This document shows, piece by piece, positions 19,760-28,749 of a stretch of 64,000 bases of DNA. Source of the DNA: Acinetobacter sp. SFB. Its GTDB lineage: Bacteria > Pseudomonadota > Gammaproteobacteria > Pseudomonadales > Moraxellaceae. The stretch covers positions 108,992-172,991 of the forward strand of contig NZ_LSZH01000017.1 in the NCBI RefSeq assembly GCF_001647545.1, written 5' to 3'. The first letter of the stretch is position 1. Every line of letters starts with the position of its first letter. A program made the translations under genes and the position numbers. The notes under the pieces are model-generated. The model did no database searches, was not told the DNA's origin, and was given only the letters and a program-made list of their open reading frames with translations.

Positions 19760-19778
19760 TGCTCCTCACCTAAGCCAT

Positions 19779-19809
19779 AAAAAAACCGCTGAATTTTAGC
19801 GGTTTTTTT
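19779..19809. terminator. Bidirectional terminator between emrB and glpK
   Basis: Stem AAAAAAACCGCT/AGCGGTTTTTTT between two convergent genes. Confidence 0.9.
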
Positions 19810-19834
19810 ATGGCAAAGAATAGTGCAGCTCACC

Positions 19835-21319
19835 TTATATATCTGATTGTGTTCGTCTTAAAGCGGTTTGCCACTGAGCTAAACGACTTTGGCGTTGATC
19901 TGTATTCATATTCGGTTCAAAGGCACGATCCAGTTGCCATGATTCTGAAATTTCTGACAAATTGGAAAATACACCGGCTTTTAAACCTGCCATCGCCGCT
20001 GCACCCCATGCAGTCGATTCCAGCATTTTAGGACGCAGTACTGGAACATTTAAAATATCCGCCTGGAATTGCATCAGCATATCATTGCGACTGGCACCCC
20101 CATCTACGCGTAATTCTTTTAAAGGATGGCTAATGTCTGCCTGCATAGCCATCAGCACATCAGACACCTGAAAAGCAATCGATTCTAAGGCTGCACGCGC
20201 GATATGACCTTTATTGGTTCCGCGAGACATGCCGCAAAGCAGGGCACGCGCTTCACTGTCCCAATGCGGTGCACCCAGTCCGGTAAAGGCAGGCACCAGA
20301 ACAACGCCGTCAGTATCTTTCACTTGGCAAGCCAGTGCTTCAACTTCGCTGCTGTTTTGAATAATACCCAAACCATCACGTAGCCATTGCACAATGGCGC
20401 CTGCCATAAACACGCTGCCTTCCAGTGCATAGCTTGTTTGATTTTGGCATTGCCAGGCAAGTGTGCTGAGTAATTTATTTTGGCTAAATTGCACTTGATG
20501 ACCGGTATTAAATAGCATGAAGCAACCGGTTCCGTAGGTATTTTTTGCCGTACCTACATCAAAACAGGATTGACCAAAAAGCGCAGATTGCTGATCGCCT
20601 AAAATCCCGGTAATCGGGATATTGGCACCCAGTAAACCGGTGGCAGTATCAGCAATATAGCTGTCGGATGAAATAATTTTGGGTAAAACTGAATGAGGAA
20701 TATTAAACAGCTCAAGCAGTTCTTCATCCCACGATTGAGTTTGCAGGTTCATCAACATGGTACGTGAAGCATTACTGGCTTCAATCACATGTTCGGCACC
20801 TTGGGTCAAGTTCCACATGAGCCAGCTATCAACTGTACCAAAAGCCACATGGCCTTGTTGGGCAAGTTCACGTAAGCCGTCTACATTTTCCAGTAACCAT
20901 ACCAGTTTCCCTGCACTGAAATAGGGGTCTATACGTAAACCGGTTTTATGCTGAATTTTATCGAGTAAATTTTGTTGGCTGAGTTGGTTGCACCATTCGG
21001 TTGCGCGGCGATCTTGCCAAATAATGGCAGGAGCGAGTGGCTTACTATTACGCTTGTCCCATACTACTGTGGTTTCGCGTTGGTTGGTCAGCCCAATGGC
21101 TTTAATGTCTTTGGCAAGAATATGAGCAGAGGCCAGTGCTTGTTGCACCACAGCAATTTGCGTGGTCCAGATTTCTTGCGCATCTTGTTCAACCCAACCC
21201 GAATGTGGTGTCTTGATATGGATCTCGCGTTGAGCAGTTGCCTGAACTTGTCCATGTTCGTTAAAAATAATCGCACGACTAGATGTCGTCCCCTGATCGA
21301 GTGCAAGTAAATAGCTCAT
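19835..21319 (-). CDS. glpK: Glycerol kinase
   Basis: It phosphorylates glycerol to glycerol 3-phosphate. The ATPase-fold phosphate-1 motif reads LALDQGTTSSRAIIF at the start, GILGDQQSALFGQ is the glycerol/phosphate-2 region, and LRVDGGASRNDMLMQFQ is the FGGY adenosine motif. Its 494 residues are the family length. It stands alone here, with no glpF or glpD nearby. Confidence 0.96.
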   Translation of the reverse strand: MSYLLALDQGTTSSRAIIFNEHGQVQATAQREIHIKTPHSGWVEQDAQEIWTTQIAVVQQALASAHILAKDIKAIGLTNQRETTVVWDKRNSKPLAPAIIWQDRRATEWCNQLSQQNLLDKIQHKTGLRIDPYFSAGKLVWLLENVDGLRELAQQGHVAFGTVDSWLMWNLTQGAEHVIEASNASRTMLMNLQTQSWDEELLELFNIPHSVLPKIISSDSYIADTATGLLGANIPITGILGDQQSALFGQSCFDVGTAKNTYGTGCFMLFNTGHQVQFSQNKLLSTLAWQCQNQTSYALEGSVFMAGAIVQWLRDGLGIIQNSSEVEALACQVKDTDGVVLVPAFTGLGAPHWDSEARALLCGMSRGTNKGHIARAALESIAFQVSDVLMAMQADISHPLKELRVDGGASRNDMLMQFQADILNVPVLRPKMLESTAWGAAAMAGLKAGVFSNLSEISESWQLDRAFEPNMNTDQRQSRLAQWQTALRRTQSDI

Positions 21320-21428
21320 AATTTTTTCTTTTAATCGGCTTGAAAAGTAAAATATTAGCGCAATAATGTAATTAAGCGCATCAAGTTGTGTAAAAGTTTA
21401 GAAAAGAGGTCGTAATTTTTGACATTTA

Positions 21429-21437
21429 TGCTATGAT
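21429..21437 (+). promoter_or_regulatory. Extended -10 promoter of ssrA
   Basis: TGCTATGAT is an extended -10 element 14 bases before the mature tmRNA 5' end. A good -35 box was not found. Confidence 0.5.
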
Positions 21438-21450
21438 CGCTTTGTACTTT

Positions 21451-21809
21451 GGGGGTGTTTCTGGCTTCGACGCTGGTGATGAAACTCATAGATGCATGCC
21501 GAGAGCGCATTTTCTCTCGTAAATCAAATTTGCATTTTTTAGTCGCAAACGACGAATCATACGCTCTAGCTGCCTAAGGGCAGCTTGTCCAACTCTCCGA
21601 ATACTTGTGGTTAGAGAGTTCGACTGAAGCGCACGCACACAAGGCCGTATAAAGTCAAGCCTCGGGGCTTTGTACTAAACTAAGAGGATCGCGATTTGTA
21701 CCCTGTTCGTCGGGTCACAAAGAGTTAAAACAATAGACGATATCTAAGCATGTAGTATTCTCGAGCGTAATGCTGGCGGACGCGGGTTCAACTCCCGCCA
21801 CCTCCACCA
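21451..21809 (+). ncRNA. ssrA: tmRNA
   Basis: This RNA rescues stalled ribosomes. The 5' end GGGGGTGTTTCTGGCTTCGA and the 3' T-arm plus CCTCCACCA form the tRNA-like part. The tag frame at 21545-21577 reads ANDESYALAA and then TAA. Four pseudoknot regions follow. The CCA is encoded. The 3' end is a known integration site for islands, and the sequence to the right fits that. Confidence 0.97.
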
Positions 21810-21812
21810 AAT
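21796..21812 (+). repeat. Left att-like core in the ssrA 3' end
   Basis: The last bases of ssrA (CGCCACCTCCACCAAAT) recur almost unchanged (one base missing) at 26685-26700. This is the pattern of an island inserted at ssrA. Confidence 0.55.
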
Positions 21813-21854
21813 TTTTTAATTGCTATTCGTTTACATGACGATATATCAAACTAA

Positions 21855-21887
21855 AAGCCTTAACTATCAATAGTTAGGGCTTTTTTT
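21855..21887 (+). terminator. Terminator after ssrA
   Basis: Stem AGCCTTAACTA/TAGTTAGGGCT followed by seven T. A related hairpin with the same TTTTTTTATGCC tail lies at 26743. Confidence 0.85.
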
Positions 21888-21922
21888 ATGCCTTTACATT
21901 CTGCATTATTCGTAAACATAGC

Positions 21923-21955
21923 ATTGGCTCATTTGTATGGTGTTTTGTATGTTTG
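21923..21955 (+). repeat. Direct repeat, copy 1 (possible integrase arm site)
   Basis: TTGTATGGTGTTTTGTATG, preceded by ATTGGCT, recurs at 26597-26626 with few changes. The copies lie on the island side of each att-like core. Confidence 0.45.
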
Positions 21956-22085
21956 AGTTTGATGGTATTTCACCATACTGTAAGTTTTCGGCCTATTTTG
22001 CACTATTTTGTTTTTTATTTTGCACTAAATATTTGCAGTTATTCTGCACTACCTAACGCTTTGCCAGATAGTGCAGGGCACTAAA

Positions 22086-22375
22086 TTAACTCGTAGTAAC
22101 GATAGCAAAACCAATACCGCCATCCCCACCAGAATTACCACCATTCTTCCACCCTTGGCCTTTGGCGCCGACAATAAGATTAAATGTAATAACTTCTCCA
22201 GTTGTGTTTGTGAATTTTACCTTCACGCGACCACCAGAACCGCCACCACCGCCAAATGACCAACGATCATCACCAATCCCTGTTGCACCATTAATGAAGC
22301 TAAAAGAACAGCAGTTAAATCACTGGCTAAAAAGTTCTGATTCGCAAATTTCGGAACAATTTTTATTAGCCTAAT
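22086..22375 (-). pseudogene. Remnant of a phage gene with a Gly-rich C-terminus
   Basis: The minus strand ends in a Gly-rich domain (WSFGGGGGSGGRVKVKF, later GWKNGGNSGGDGGIGFAI), typical of phage tail-fibre or tail-assembly C-termini. The frame shifts near 22290. Upstream codons in another frame (KFANQNFLASDLTAVLLASL) continue it, then all homology stops. It is a fragment of a lost prophage. The exact family is uncertain. Confidence 0.5.
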
Positions 22376-23003
22376 TCTGCCTTAAGCCATATGACACGTG
22401 GTTTAGGGCTATTTTTTCTTTTTAAAGTCGCCTAATAACATTAGGTACAGATATATATTAAACATTAAAAAATTAACGAAAGGAACTAGCAAAGCGAGTG
22501 ACGAGCGTCAAAAAGCAATGCCAACAAATACAATTCAGATTGTCTACGCTTGCGCTGCGCCAATCTTCACTGACATCCAATAAGCAAAATGACAATCATT
22601 TTCTATGTTGCACCGCTGATGTTCTGCAAAATCTAAATAATATAAGATGAATGGAGAATGAGTGAAGTCCTAAGAAAAACACGAGTCGCCGTATGCCATG
22701 CGTTCATCAATCGGGAAGTTTTTTGAAAAATTCTTATATTTTATAAATAAACTTAACAAAAGCTTTACCCAAACTTAACCTAATTTTGGGACTAACTACA
22801 CTTTCTTATAATTATCCGCCGTAGAATGCACTCATTGGCGCTGTAAGCTCGATTGCGGTTTTAGCTAACGGGATTCATTATTGATAAATTTTGATGCCGA
22901 ATTCACATAATAAATTGCATCTAAAATATGCGAATTAAAGTTTTGGCTTTCTGACTTTTTGCCTAATATAGCGGTATATATCGGGGCACTTTTGGACTTT
23001 GTA
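22376..23003. other. Gene-free island DNA
   Basis: No supported gene, RNA or strong hairpin is seen. A GC-richer patch (about 22490-22580) lies among AT-rich sequence. Confidence 0.5.
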
Positions 23004-23300
23004 ATGTCGGCTTTTTTTGACCTAATTAATACCTATAGAATAATAGCGAAAACAGAACGAGAAAAAGGCACTTACTTCGAATTAATTTGCATCAAGTATT
23101 TTGAAAATGAACCATTCTATGCTGACCTATTTACTAAAGTACAAACCTATACCGAATGGGCAAAAGAACAAGGCTTGTCGGGCAAAGATACAGGTATTGA
23201 CCTTGTTGCAACGACCAAAGACGGCGAGTTTTATGACATTCAATGCAAGCTCTATGATGCAGATCGTGAGGTAACTAAAGTTATATCCAACATACTTTAA
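23004..23300 (+). pseudogene. N-terminal fragment of a type-ISP-like restriction/helicase protein
   Basis: From ATG 23004 (MSAFFDLINTYRIIAKTERE) the product matches the start of large restriction/helicase proteins of the type ISP kind. The segment WAKEQGLSGKDTGIDLVATT, then YDIQCKLY, gives a PD-(D/E)xK-like nuclease core (D...QxK). The full proteins exceed 1,500 residues. This one stops after 98, about where the nuclease domain ends. It is a truncated remnant. Confidence 0.65.
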
Positions 23301-23504
23301 GAAATTTATTTTCATAATTTATAGATATATCTCATCCGCAACCAACCAATTACTCTAGTTAGAAACAAAGTTCTATTAAAGAATTATAGAAGTACAGAAA
23401 ATAGTTATGTATAACTGGAAGTTGAATAGTTATTCAATTTTCTATTGAGCTAAATTTTTCTATATTTGAAGATTAAAAGTATTTTTTAGGGTTGGGATTA
23501 ATAA

Positions 23505-25220
23505 GTGTTACAGATAGGCACAGGGAAACTATTTACTAGAGAAGTAGAATATCGAAATAATTTAAAAGGTATTATCTATTCTAATTTAAGATTGATGCGA
23601 GATGATAAAATAGAAACAGTTGGAGGCTTACTGATAGCGACTGATACTTTTCGTGAGTCTAATGTGCTTATTTATGAGTTAGAGGAAGTAATTGAAGCGT
23701 GCGGAGAAGGATCAGGTTTTTTAGTTTCACATGGGATAGCTTCCTTTATACTAGATTTTTCTTCTATTCTTTCATTTGCTTTAAATTGTACAGCATCACC
23801 AAGTTATACGCTTACCGAAAGATTACTTAGTAATGAAATTGGTGTTACTACACATGCCACTCCTAATAAGGTAGTTAAGCAAACCTTTGATAAAATCATT
23901 TATTGTCAGGAAAGCGACAAACAATTTTTAATTAATTTTACTCGACAATTAATTGGGCTTGAGAGAAAAACTTATTTAGGAGTAATGAGAGCTATTCAAA
24001 CTTATGTCACAGGTATGCAGCGTATTGCAGATGACTTTGAACTAGCATATACATTACTTGTTGCATCTATCGAATCACTTGCTCAAGATTTTGATGGACA
24101 TCAAGCAACATGGTTGGATTATGCTCAAAATAAAAGGAGGGCTATAGATGCAGCTCTAAGTGATGTAGGGGAAGATTCGGCAGAACGAGTTAGAAATGCA
24201 ATACTTCAGAATGAACATACGTCTTTAGGTAAAAGATTTAGGGAATTTGCTATTCAACATATAACCCCCTCTTTCTATAGAGAGGAGGCTGATCAAGCTA
24301 TAAATCCTTTGACTTGTTTCGATCTTCATACAACCTTGAGTAATGCCTATCTTGCAAGATCAAAATATATTCATAATTTAAAAAAGCTGCCTAAACCAGT
24401 AGATCGTGATACCGGTTATACAGAAACTTGCAGAATTGAAAATAAGACATGGCTTACGTTACAAGGGCTATCAAGACTCGCAAGACATATCATCATTCAG
24501 TTTATTATGCGACAGCCAACAGTTGAGCGAGAGCCATATAATTATTCGCTTGAAAGATCAAATGTTATGCAACTTAAGTGGGCTCCACAATATTGGATTG
24601 GAAGAGTAGATTTTACTAAAGGATCAGGTGTTATACGTTTAGAGGGTTTTCTCTCTATATTTGCTAATATTTTAGAAAAAACTCCAAATGAATCTCTAGC
24701 TGACTTAACAGATTTATTGACTCAATTAGAATCAAATATTGACTCATTATATAAAGAAGATAAACAGGCATTTATAGCTCTATATACTATATATAACCTC
24801 ATTCTAAAAAAATCTCAGCGATTAGATAATGCAGAAGAATTTATACGCAAATATGAGCGTCACTTATTATCTCCAAATCCATCTGCATTGATTACAAATC
24901 ATATAGTTGGTTTGACTCTTAATTGGAGTATTGAAGAACATCATGATTGCTTGATGAAATATTTCAAAGAAAGAGATAATAAAATGTGCTTCCGCTGCCC
25001 TCAAATTTTTGAATCAGGAATGTTGCTCCAATTAGCGGAACGATATAGAGAAGCAGGAGAAATAGCTAAGGCTATAGAATTGATTGGAAAAGCTGTAGAA
25101 AACTATCCTAGTCATACTTGCTTAAGAAAATTTGAGACTGATTTTAAAACCGAGGCTAAGCTTATAGAAAGTAATAAGATTTTATTACCCCAAATAGAAG
25201 TGGAGGAAAGTAACAATTAA
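23505..25220 (+). CDS. Predicted HEPN-like protein with TPR-like C-terminus
   Basis: A 571-residue soluble protein of no named family that I recognise. Residues about 178-195 (FELAYTLLVASIESLAQD) and RSKYIHN at 285-291 together resemble an ApeA-type HEPN domain, whose R-x4-H motif is the RNase active site. The C-terminal 60 residues (YREAGEIAKAIELIGKAVENYP) look like a TPR repeat. Between them is a helical region. The start is GTG. The gene lies in the ssrA island beside nuclease genes, so a defence role (RNA cleavage on phage infection) is a reasonable inference, not shown. Confidence 0.55.
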   Translation: MLQIGTGKLFTREVEYRNNLKGIIYSNLRLMRDDKIETVGGLLIATDTFRESNVLIYELEEVIEACGEGSGFLVSHGIASFILDFSSILSFALNCTASPSYTLTERLLSNEIGVTTHATPNKVVKQTFDKIIYCQESDKQFLINFTRQLIGLERKTYLGVMRAIQTYVTGMQRIADDFELAYTLLVASIESLAQDFDGHQATWLDYAQNKRRAIDAALSDVGEDSAERVRNAILQNEHTSLGKRFREFAIQHITPSFYREEADQAINPLTCFDLHTTLSNAYLARSKYIHNLKKLPKPVDRDTGYTETCRIENKTWLTLQGLSRLARHIIIQFIMRQPTVEREPYNYSLERSNVMQLKWAPQYWIGRVDFTKGSGVIRLEGFLSIFANILEKTPNESLADLTDLLTQLESNIDSLYKEDKQAFIALYTIYNLILKKSQRLDNAEEFIRKYERHLLSPNPSALITNHIVGLTLNWSIEEHHDCLMKYFKERDNKMCFRCPQIFESGMLLQLAERYREAGEIAKAIELIGKAVENYPSHTCLRKFETDFKTEAKLIESNKILLPQIEVEESNN

Positions 25221-25375
25221 TAGACCAACGATAATTGTTTAGAAAATTTAGTGCTTGAGAGAGTTATGATTCATCTATGGCTACTAATTTTTCATTGTTT
25301 TTATCGTGACTACGTTAATAATAGGTAATGAGCAGATAAATAAAATTTGAAGCCATAAAGAATCAGTTAAGTCAT

Positions 25376-26215
25376 TTAATCTAAGCGCTTAGCTCCGATG
25401 ACTTCACAAGTGCCATCCAAAATATCGCGCATGATAGCCTTGGCTGTAGCCTTTCCTGTAATGATATGTTGTTCACTACTAGAAATTGTATCGTAGGTAA
25501 TCTTTATACTGTTTATTTTGAGAGGGAATGGGTTATTTGGAAAGTCTAGGAAATGTAAGTCTTTTGATAAATCCTTCTCGAAGACTAAGCCTTTAGTATC
25601 TGTAGGCTCTCTAGGCGCTGATTCAGTAAATTTGTATAAAGAGAATAGCGGTCGTTTTTCCTTATCCAAAATCAACACCTGATCATTAGTACAGTCCATA
25701 TTTATATTAAGTTTGTCTCCTTTGATTTGTGCCATAATATATGACGAATCAAATGCAAATGAAGGAAACACGTTTTCAATCATTAACGCTGTAATATTTG
25801 TATGTACTTCTGTGACTAAGCTTGAACCCTTGAAGTCATCAATCGTAATTCCCTCACTCTTTATTGTTTTAAGTGCAATCCCTTTACCTTCAGCAAATAG
25901 TTTTGCACCGGACTGATAACCAATTTTTGTAAGAAAAATACCTTTAATCCCACCGATGTCGTCTAAAGCTGCCGCAAAGTCTCGAATACGACCAACGCTA
26001 ACAGAACTGGTATAATCTTTACATTCAACGGCAACTTTATGGGTGATACCACCTAATAGAAATTCCCAGTACACATCAATTTGATGAAGTTGCCCTGTTG
26101 CACCTTTTAGTGAAATATCATGTTGAACTTTTAAATTCTTAAGGTCGTGCTGTCCTAACAATTCCTCATATAATTCTTTAGAAAACTTTTCAAATTCAGT
26201 TCCTTGCTTAGCCAT
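25376..26215 (-). CDS. Mrr-like restriction endonuclease
   Basis: A 279-residue protein with an N-terminal PD-(D/E)xK nuclease domain of the Mrr type: HQIDVYWEF with Asp47, then VAVECKDY with Glu64 and Lys66, then VGRIRDFAAALDDIGGIKGIFLTKIG. The C-terminal 140 residues are beta-rich and unrecognised and may recognise DNA or modification. No methylase partner is nearby, so it may be a modification-dependent or solitary nuclease. GAGGG precedes the ATG. It is convergent with the HEPN-like gene. Confidence 0.72.
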   Translation of the reverse strand: MAKQGTEFEKFSKELYEELLGQHDLKNLKVQHDISLKGATGQLHQIDVYWEFLLGGITHKVAVECKDYTSSVSVGRIRDFAAALDDIGGIKGIFLTKIGYQSGAKLFAEGKGIALKTIKSEGITIDDFKGSSLVTEVHTNITALMIENVFPSFAFDSSYIMAQIKGDKLNINMDCTNDQVLILDKEKRPLFSLYKFTESAPREPTDTKGLVFEKDLSKDLHFLDFPNNPFPLKINSIKITYDTISSSEQHIITGKATAKAIMRDILDGTCEVIGAKRLD

Positions 26216-26596
26216 AATACCCTCAAAAAAACAATAAAATTTCTACCTTTATGAATACGGATATGCTCCCGTATCCAACTGCTAAATTAACAAAGATCAG
26301 GGAATAAGGAAAATTATAATTGAAGCTTTTGATTATCTAAAAAAGGACAGCTCAGACCACTAAATATGAGTCGAAACATATCAAAATCCACGGTGCTCGT
26401 TCTTAATGGGATATACCTTAGAGATGGAATTTATGGATGATGAGGGAGAACACATTTGGTGATCGGAATCGTTAAATTCTAAAGTTCTTGTTTAATGGCA
26501 TCTAAAATCTATACATAGTCTAGACGAGTTCAATTTATACAATTAGAATTGAACTCGTTGTTAAGGCTTTTTAAGATATTGATATATTAAGTAATT
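26216..26596. other. Gene-free island DNA
   Basis: No supported gene. It lies between the Mrr-like gene and the att-like repeats. Confidence 0.5.
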
Positions 26597-26626
26597 ATTG
26601 GCTTGTATGGTGTTGTGTATGGTTGA
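26597..26626 (+). repeat. Direct repeat, copy 2 (possible integrase arm site)
   Basis: ATTGGC then TTGTATGGTGTTGTGTATGG, matching 21923-21955. Confidence 0.45.
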
Positions 26627-26684
26627 TTTTTTTAATTTAATAAAATTCATATAAATCAACGTATTAATCTTCTAGTTTAGTAGA

Positions 26685-26700
26685 CGCCACCCCACCAAAT
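26685..26700 (+). repeat. Right att-like core
   Basis: CGCCACCCCACCAAAT matches the ssrA 3' end with one deletion, 4.9 kb from the left copy. It marks a likely island border. Confidence 0.5.
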
Positions 26701-26742
26701 ACCCTCCTAAACATGGCAAAATATGTCAGGTTTAGGAACTGA

Positions 26743-26777
26743 AAGGCTTAATCCTAAAGGGGTTAAGCCTTTTTTTA
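26743..26777 (+). terminator. Hairpin after the right att-like core
   Basis: Stem AGGCTTAATCC/GGGGTTAAGCCT followed by seven T and ATGCC, like the terminator after ssrA. Confidence 0.7.
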
Positions 26778-26861
26778 TGCCTGTATATAACTGAGCTTAA
26801 CCGAGTATACGAATTTGTATCATGTATCATTGATAAATTATTGAAACCACTGTGATACAAA

Positions 26862-27000
26862 ATGAAGCATTCGGATATTAAAAAGTGCCCCTTATCAGAT
26901 ACAACACTGGAAAATTTAAAGCCCTAAGATAAAGACTATCAAGAATTAGACGTTAATGGTCTGTACTTTCGTGTAAAGCCTGATGGTAAAAAAGCATGGT
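26862..27000 (+). pseudogene. Tyrosine integrase N-terminal remnant
   Basis: From ATG 26862 the frame reads SDIKKCPLSDTTLENLKP, a stop, then GLYFRVKPDGKKAW. This is the arm-binding start of phage/island tyrosine integrases. It has one nonsense codon, and the homology ends at about 27000 where an IS remnant begins. It lies 160 bases from the att-like core, where an island integrase is expected. Confidence 0.75.
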
Positions 27001-27185
27001 TTGCCTTTTGGCTGAGCATACCATTGGGTCGTATGATCAAACCCAGTCGTGATATTTCCTCGCTTGATTAAGGCTTGGTTGTAAGAAGACCAATTGAGAG
27101 TACGATAAATTTTAGATACTGGCTTATTCATCTGAGAATTATATTGCTGAATAAGCCTTTAACGGTAGGTTTATGCCACAAAGCC
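27000..27185 (-). mobile_element. IS5-family element remnant
   Basis: The minus strand at 27131 begins MNKPVSKIYRTLNWSSYNQA, then TTQWYAQP, as in IS5-family transposases common in Acinetobacter. About 50 bases upstream lies a terminal inverted-repeat-like end, GGCTTTGTGGCATAAACC (27168-27185). Only the transposase start survives. The other side joins the integrase remnant. Confidence 0.75.
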
Positions 27186-27233
27186 TTTCAGATTTAAGCC
27201 ACGAGTATTAAATAATATACGCAATATTGAACG

Positions 27234-28424
27234 CTAGATCCCTGCTTGTTTACTGCGATTTAGAAAGACAACAATAACGGCTATACAGGTCAATACACTT
27301 GCAAAAACGAGATTCAGCCAAAGTCCAATACCGTCATAAATTAGCCCACCTGCAAAAGCGCCTAATCCGATTGAAAGGTTAAATACAGCAACATTAAATG
27401 CAGCAGCTAATTCAAGCTGTGTAGGCGCTGAACGAATCATCCATGTCATTAATGAGACCGAAACGCCACCATAAGCAAATCCCCAAATTAAGAACAAGAC
27501 AATATTTAAAAATAGAAAATCACCAAAAAATACGAATAACAGTAAAGTTGCACTTAATAAAAAAGCGATGCTAAGTAATGTTTGCCATAAAAATTTTTGA
27601 ATCGTAAAACCTAAAACAAAATTACCTAAAATTCCAAAAACACCATAAATTAACAATAAAGCGCCAATGGATGCATCAGAGAATTGTGCGATTTCTTGTA
27701 ATACAGGTCGAACAAAAGTATAGGCAGAAAAATGACCTGTCACGATCAACAAGGTCAAACATAATCCAATAATAATATTCGGTTTTTTAATTACCGATAA
27801 ACTGCTTCGCCACGTACTTACTTTTTGAATGGGTAATGAAGGCAATGACCAAAAGAGCATGACAAATACAATGGCAACCAAGATGGCTACACAGATAAAG
27901 GCTATCCGCCAGCCAAATAAATCACCGAGATATACACCTGCAGGTATGCCCAATACAGATGCAGCAGCAATACCGCTAAAAATAATGGAAGTGGCGATTC
28001 CGACTTGCGCTGGAGGCATTAAACGAACAGCGAGAGTGCCTGCTAAAGCCCAAATACCGCCCATAGAAATCCCGAATAATACCCTCGCCAGTAATAACCA
28101 ATGGAATGTGTCAGTCATTGCTGAAACGAGTGTTGAAATAAACAATAACAGCATAAAAAAAAGGAGTAATTGACGACGATTAATACGGTTAAAAACTAAA
28201 ACGACACACGGGGCAATAATGGCAGCGACTAAAGAGGGTGTGGAAATAATGAGGCTGGTATGACCTAATGGCTGCTGCATACTTTCTGCGATAGGCGTCA
28301 ACAATCCAATAGGAAGCATTTCCGCACTCACTACAGAAAAAACAGCTAAAGCGACAGCGATCACTGCCAGCCATGCTTTTAAGTTGCTTTGATATGTTTT
28401 TTCAATGGATGTCTTAAAACTCAT
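27234..28424 (-). CDS. DHA1-type MFS exporter
   Basis: A 12-helix exporter of 396 residues, related to the AraJ/NepI/sugar-efflux branch of the major facilitator superfamily. The N-terminal SAEMLPIGLLTPIAESM and ARVLFGISMGGIWALAGTLA are typical. I chose ATG 28424 (MSFKTSIEKT), preceded by GAAGTG, over an upstream TTG. The substrate is unknown. It is the first intact gene to the right of the ssrA island remnants. Confidence 0.85.
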   Translation of the reverse strand: MSFKTSIEKTYQSNLKAWLAVIAVALAVFSVVSAEMLPIGLLTPIAESMQQPLGHTSLIISTPSLVAAIIAPCVVLVFNRINRRQLLLFFMLLLFISTLVSAMTDTFHWLLLARVLFGISMGGIWALAGTLAVRLMPPAQVGIATSIIFSGIAAASVLGIPAGVYLGDLFGWRIAFICVAILVAIVFVMLFWSLPSLPIQKVSTWRSSLSVIKKPNIIIGLCLTLLIVTGHFSAYTFVRPVLQEIAQFSDASIGALLLIYGVFGILGNFVLGFTIQKFLWQTLLSIAFLLSATLLLFVFFGDFLFLNIVLFLIWGFAYGGVSVSLMTWMIRSAPTQLELAAAFNVAVFNLSIGLGAFAGGLIYDGIGLWLNLVFASVLTCIAVIVVFLNRSKQAGI

Positions 28425-28749
28425 TTGGCACTTCAAATATTTTACTGTGCCGTAATATACTTAAATAGAGAGGGTTGATAAACGCTATTTGCATTATAGG
28501 AGCATAAAACTAGTCAACGCCTTCATTACAGTAATGAATGATCAGATCATGAGATTTTAAAAGAACGCGTTTAAAGACTTAATATTGTATTAAATTAGCT
28601 TATGTTTACCTAAAGCTTACTTCATCATTTTATTGATGAATAATGAGCAATAAATTTAATAAGTTATCTTTGATTAAATTGAAATTTTGTTTTAATCAGT
28701 GCATCAACCTACATAATTATTCTAATTTCACAAAGTTAGCTTCGGATCA
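28425..28749. other. Intergenic, no gene seen
   Basis: AT-rich sequence upstream of the MFS gene and downstream of the AraC regulator. It probably holds the MFS promoter. Confidence 0.5.

Noticed and set aside
22071..22374. Plus-strand frames of 62 and 70 codons
   Set aside because: They are opposite the Gly-rich phage remnant, and their Pro-rich products are its complement.
26946..27131. 61-codon minus-strand frame as an intact gene
   Set aside because: Only its first part is IS5 transposase; the rest is antisense to the integrase remnant. Listed as a mobile-element remnant.
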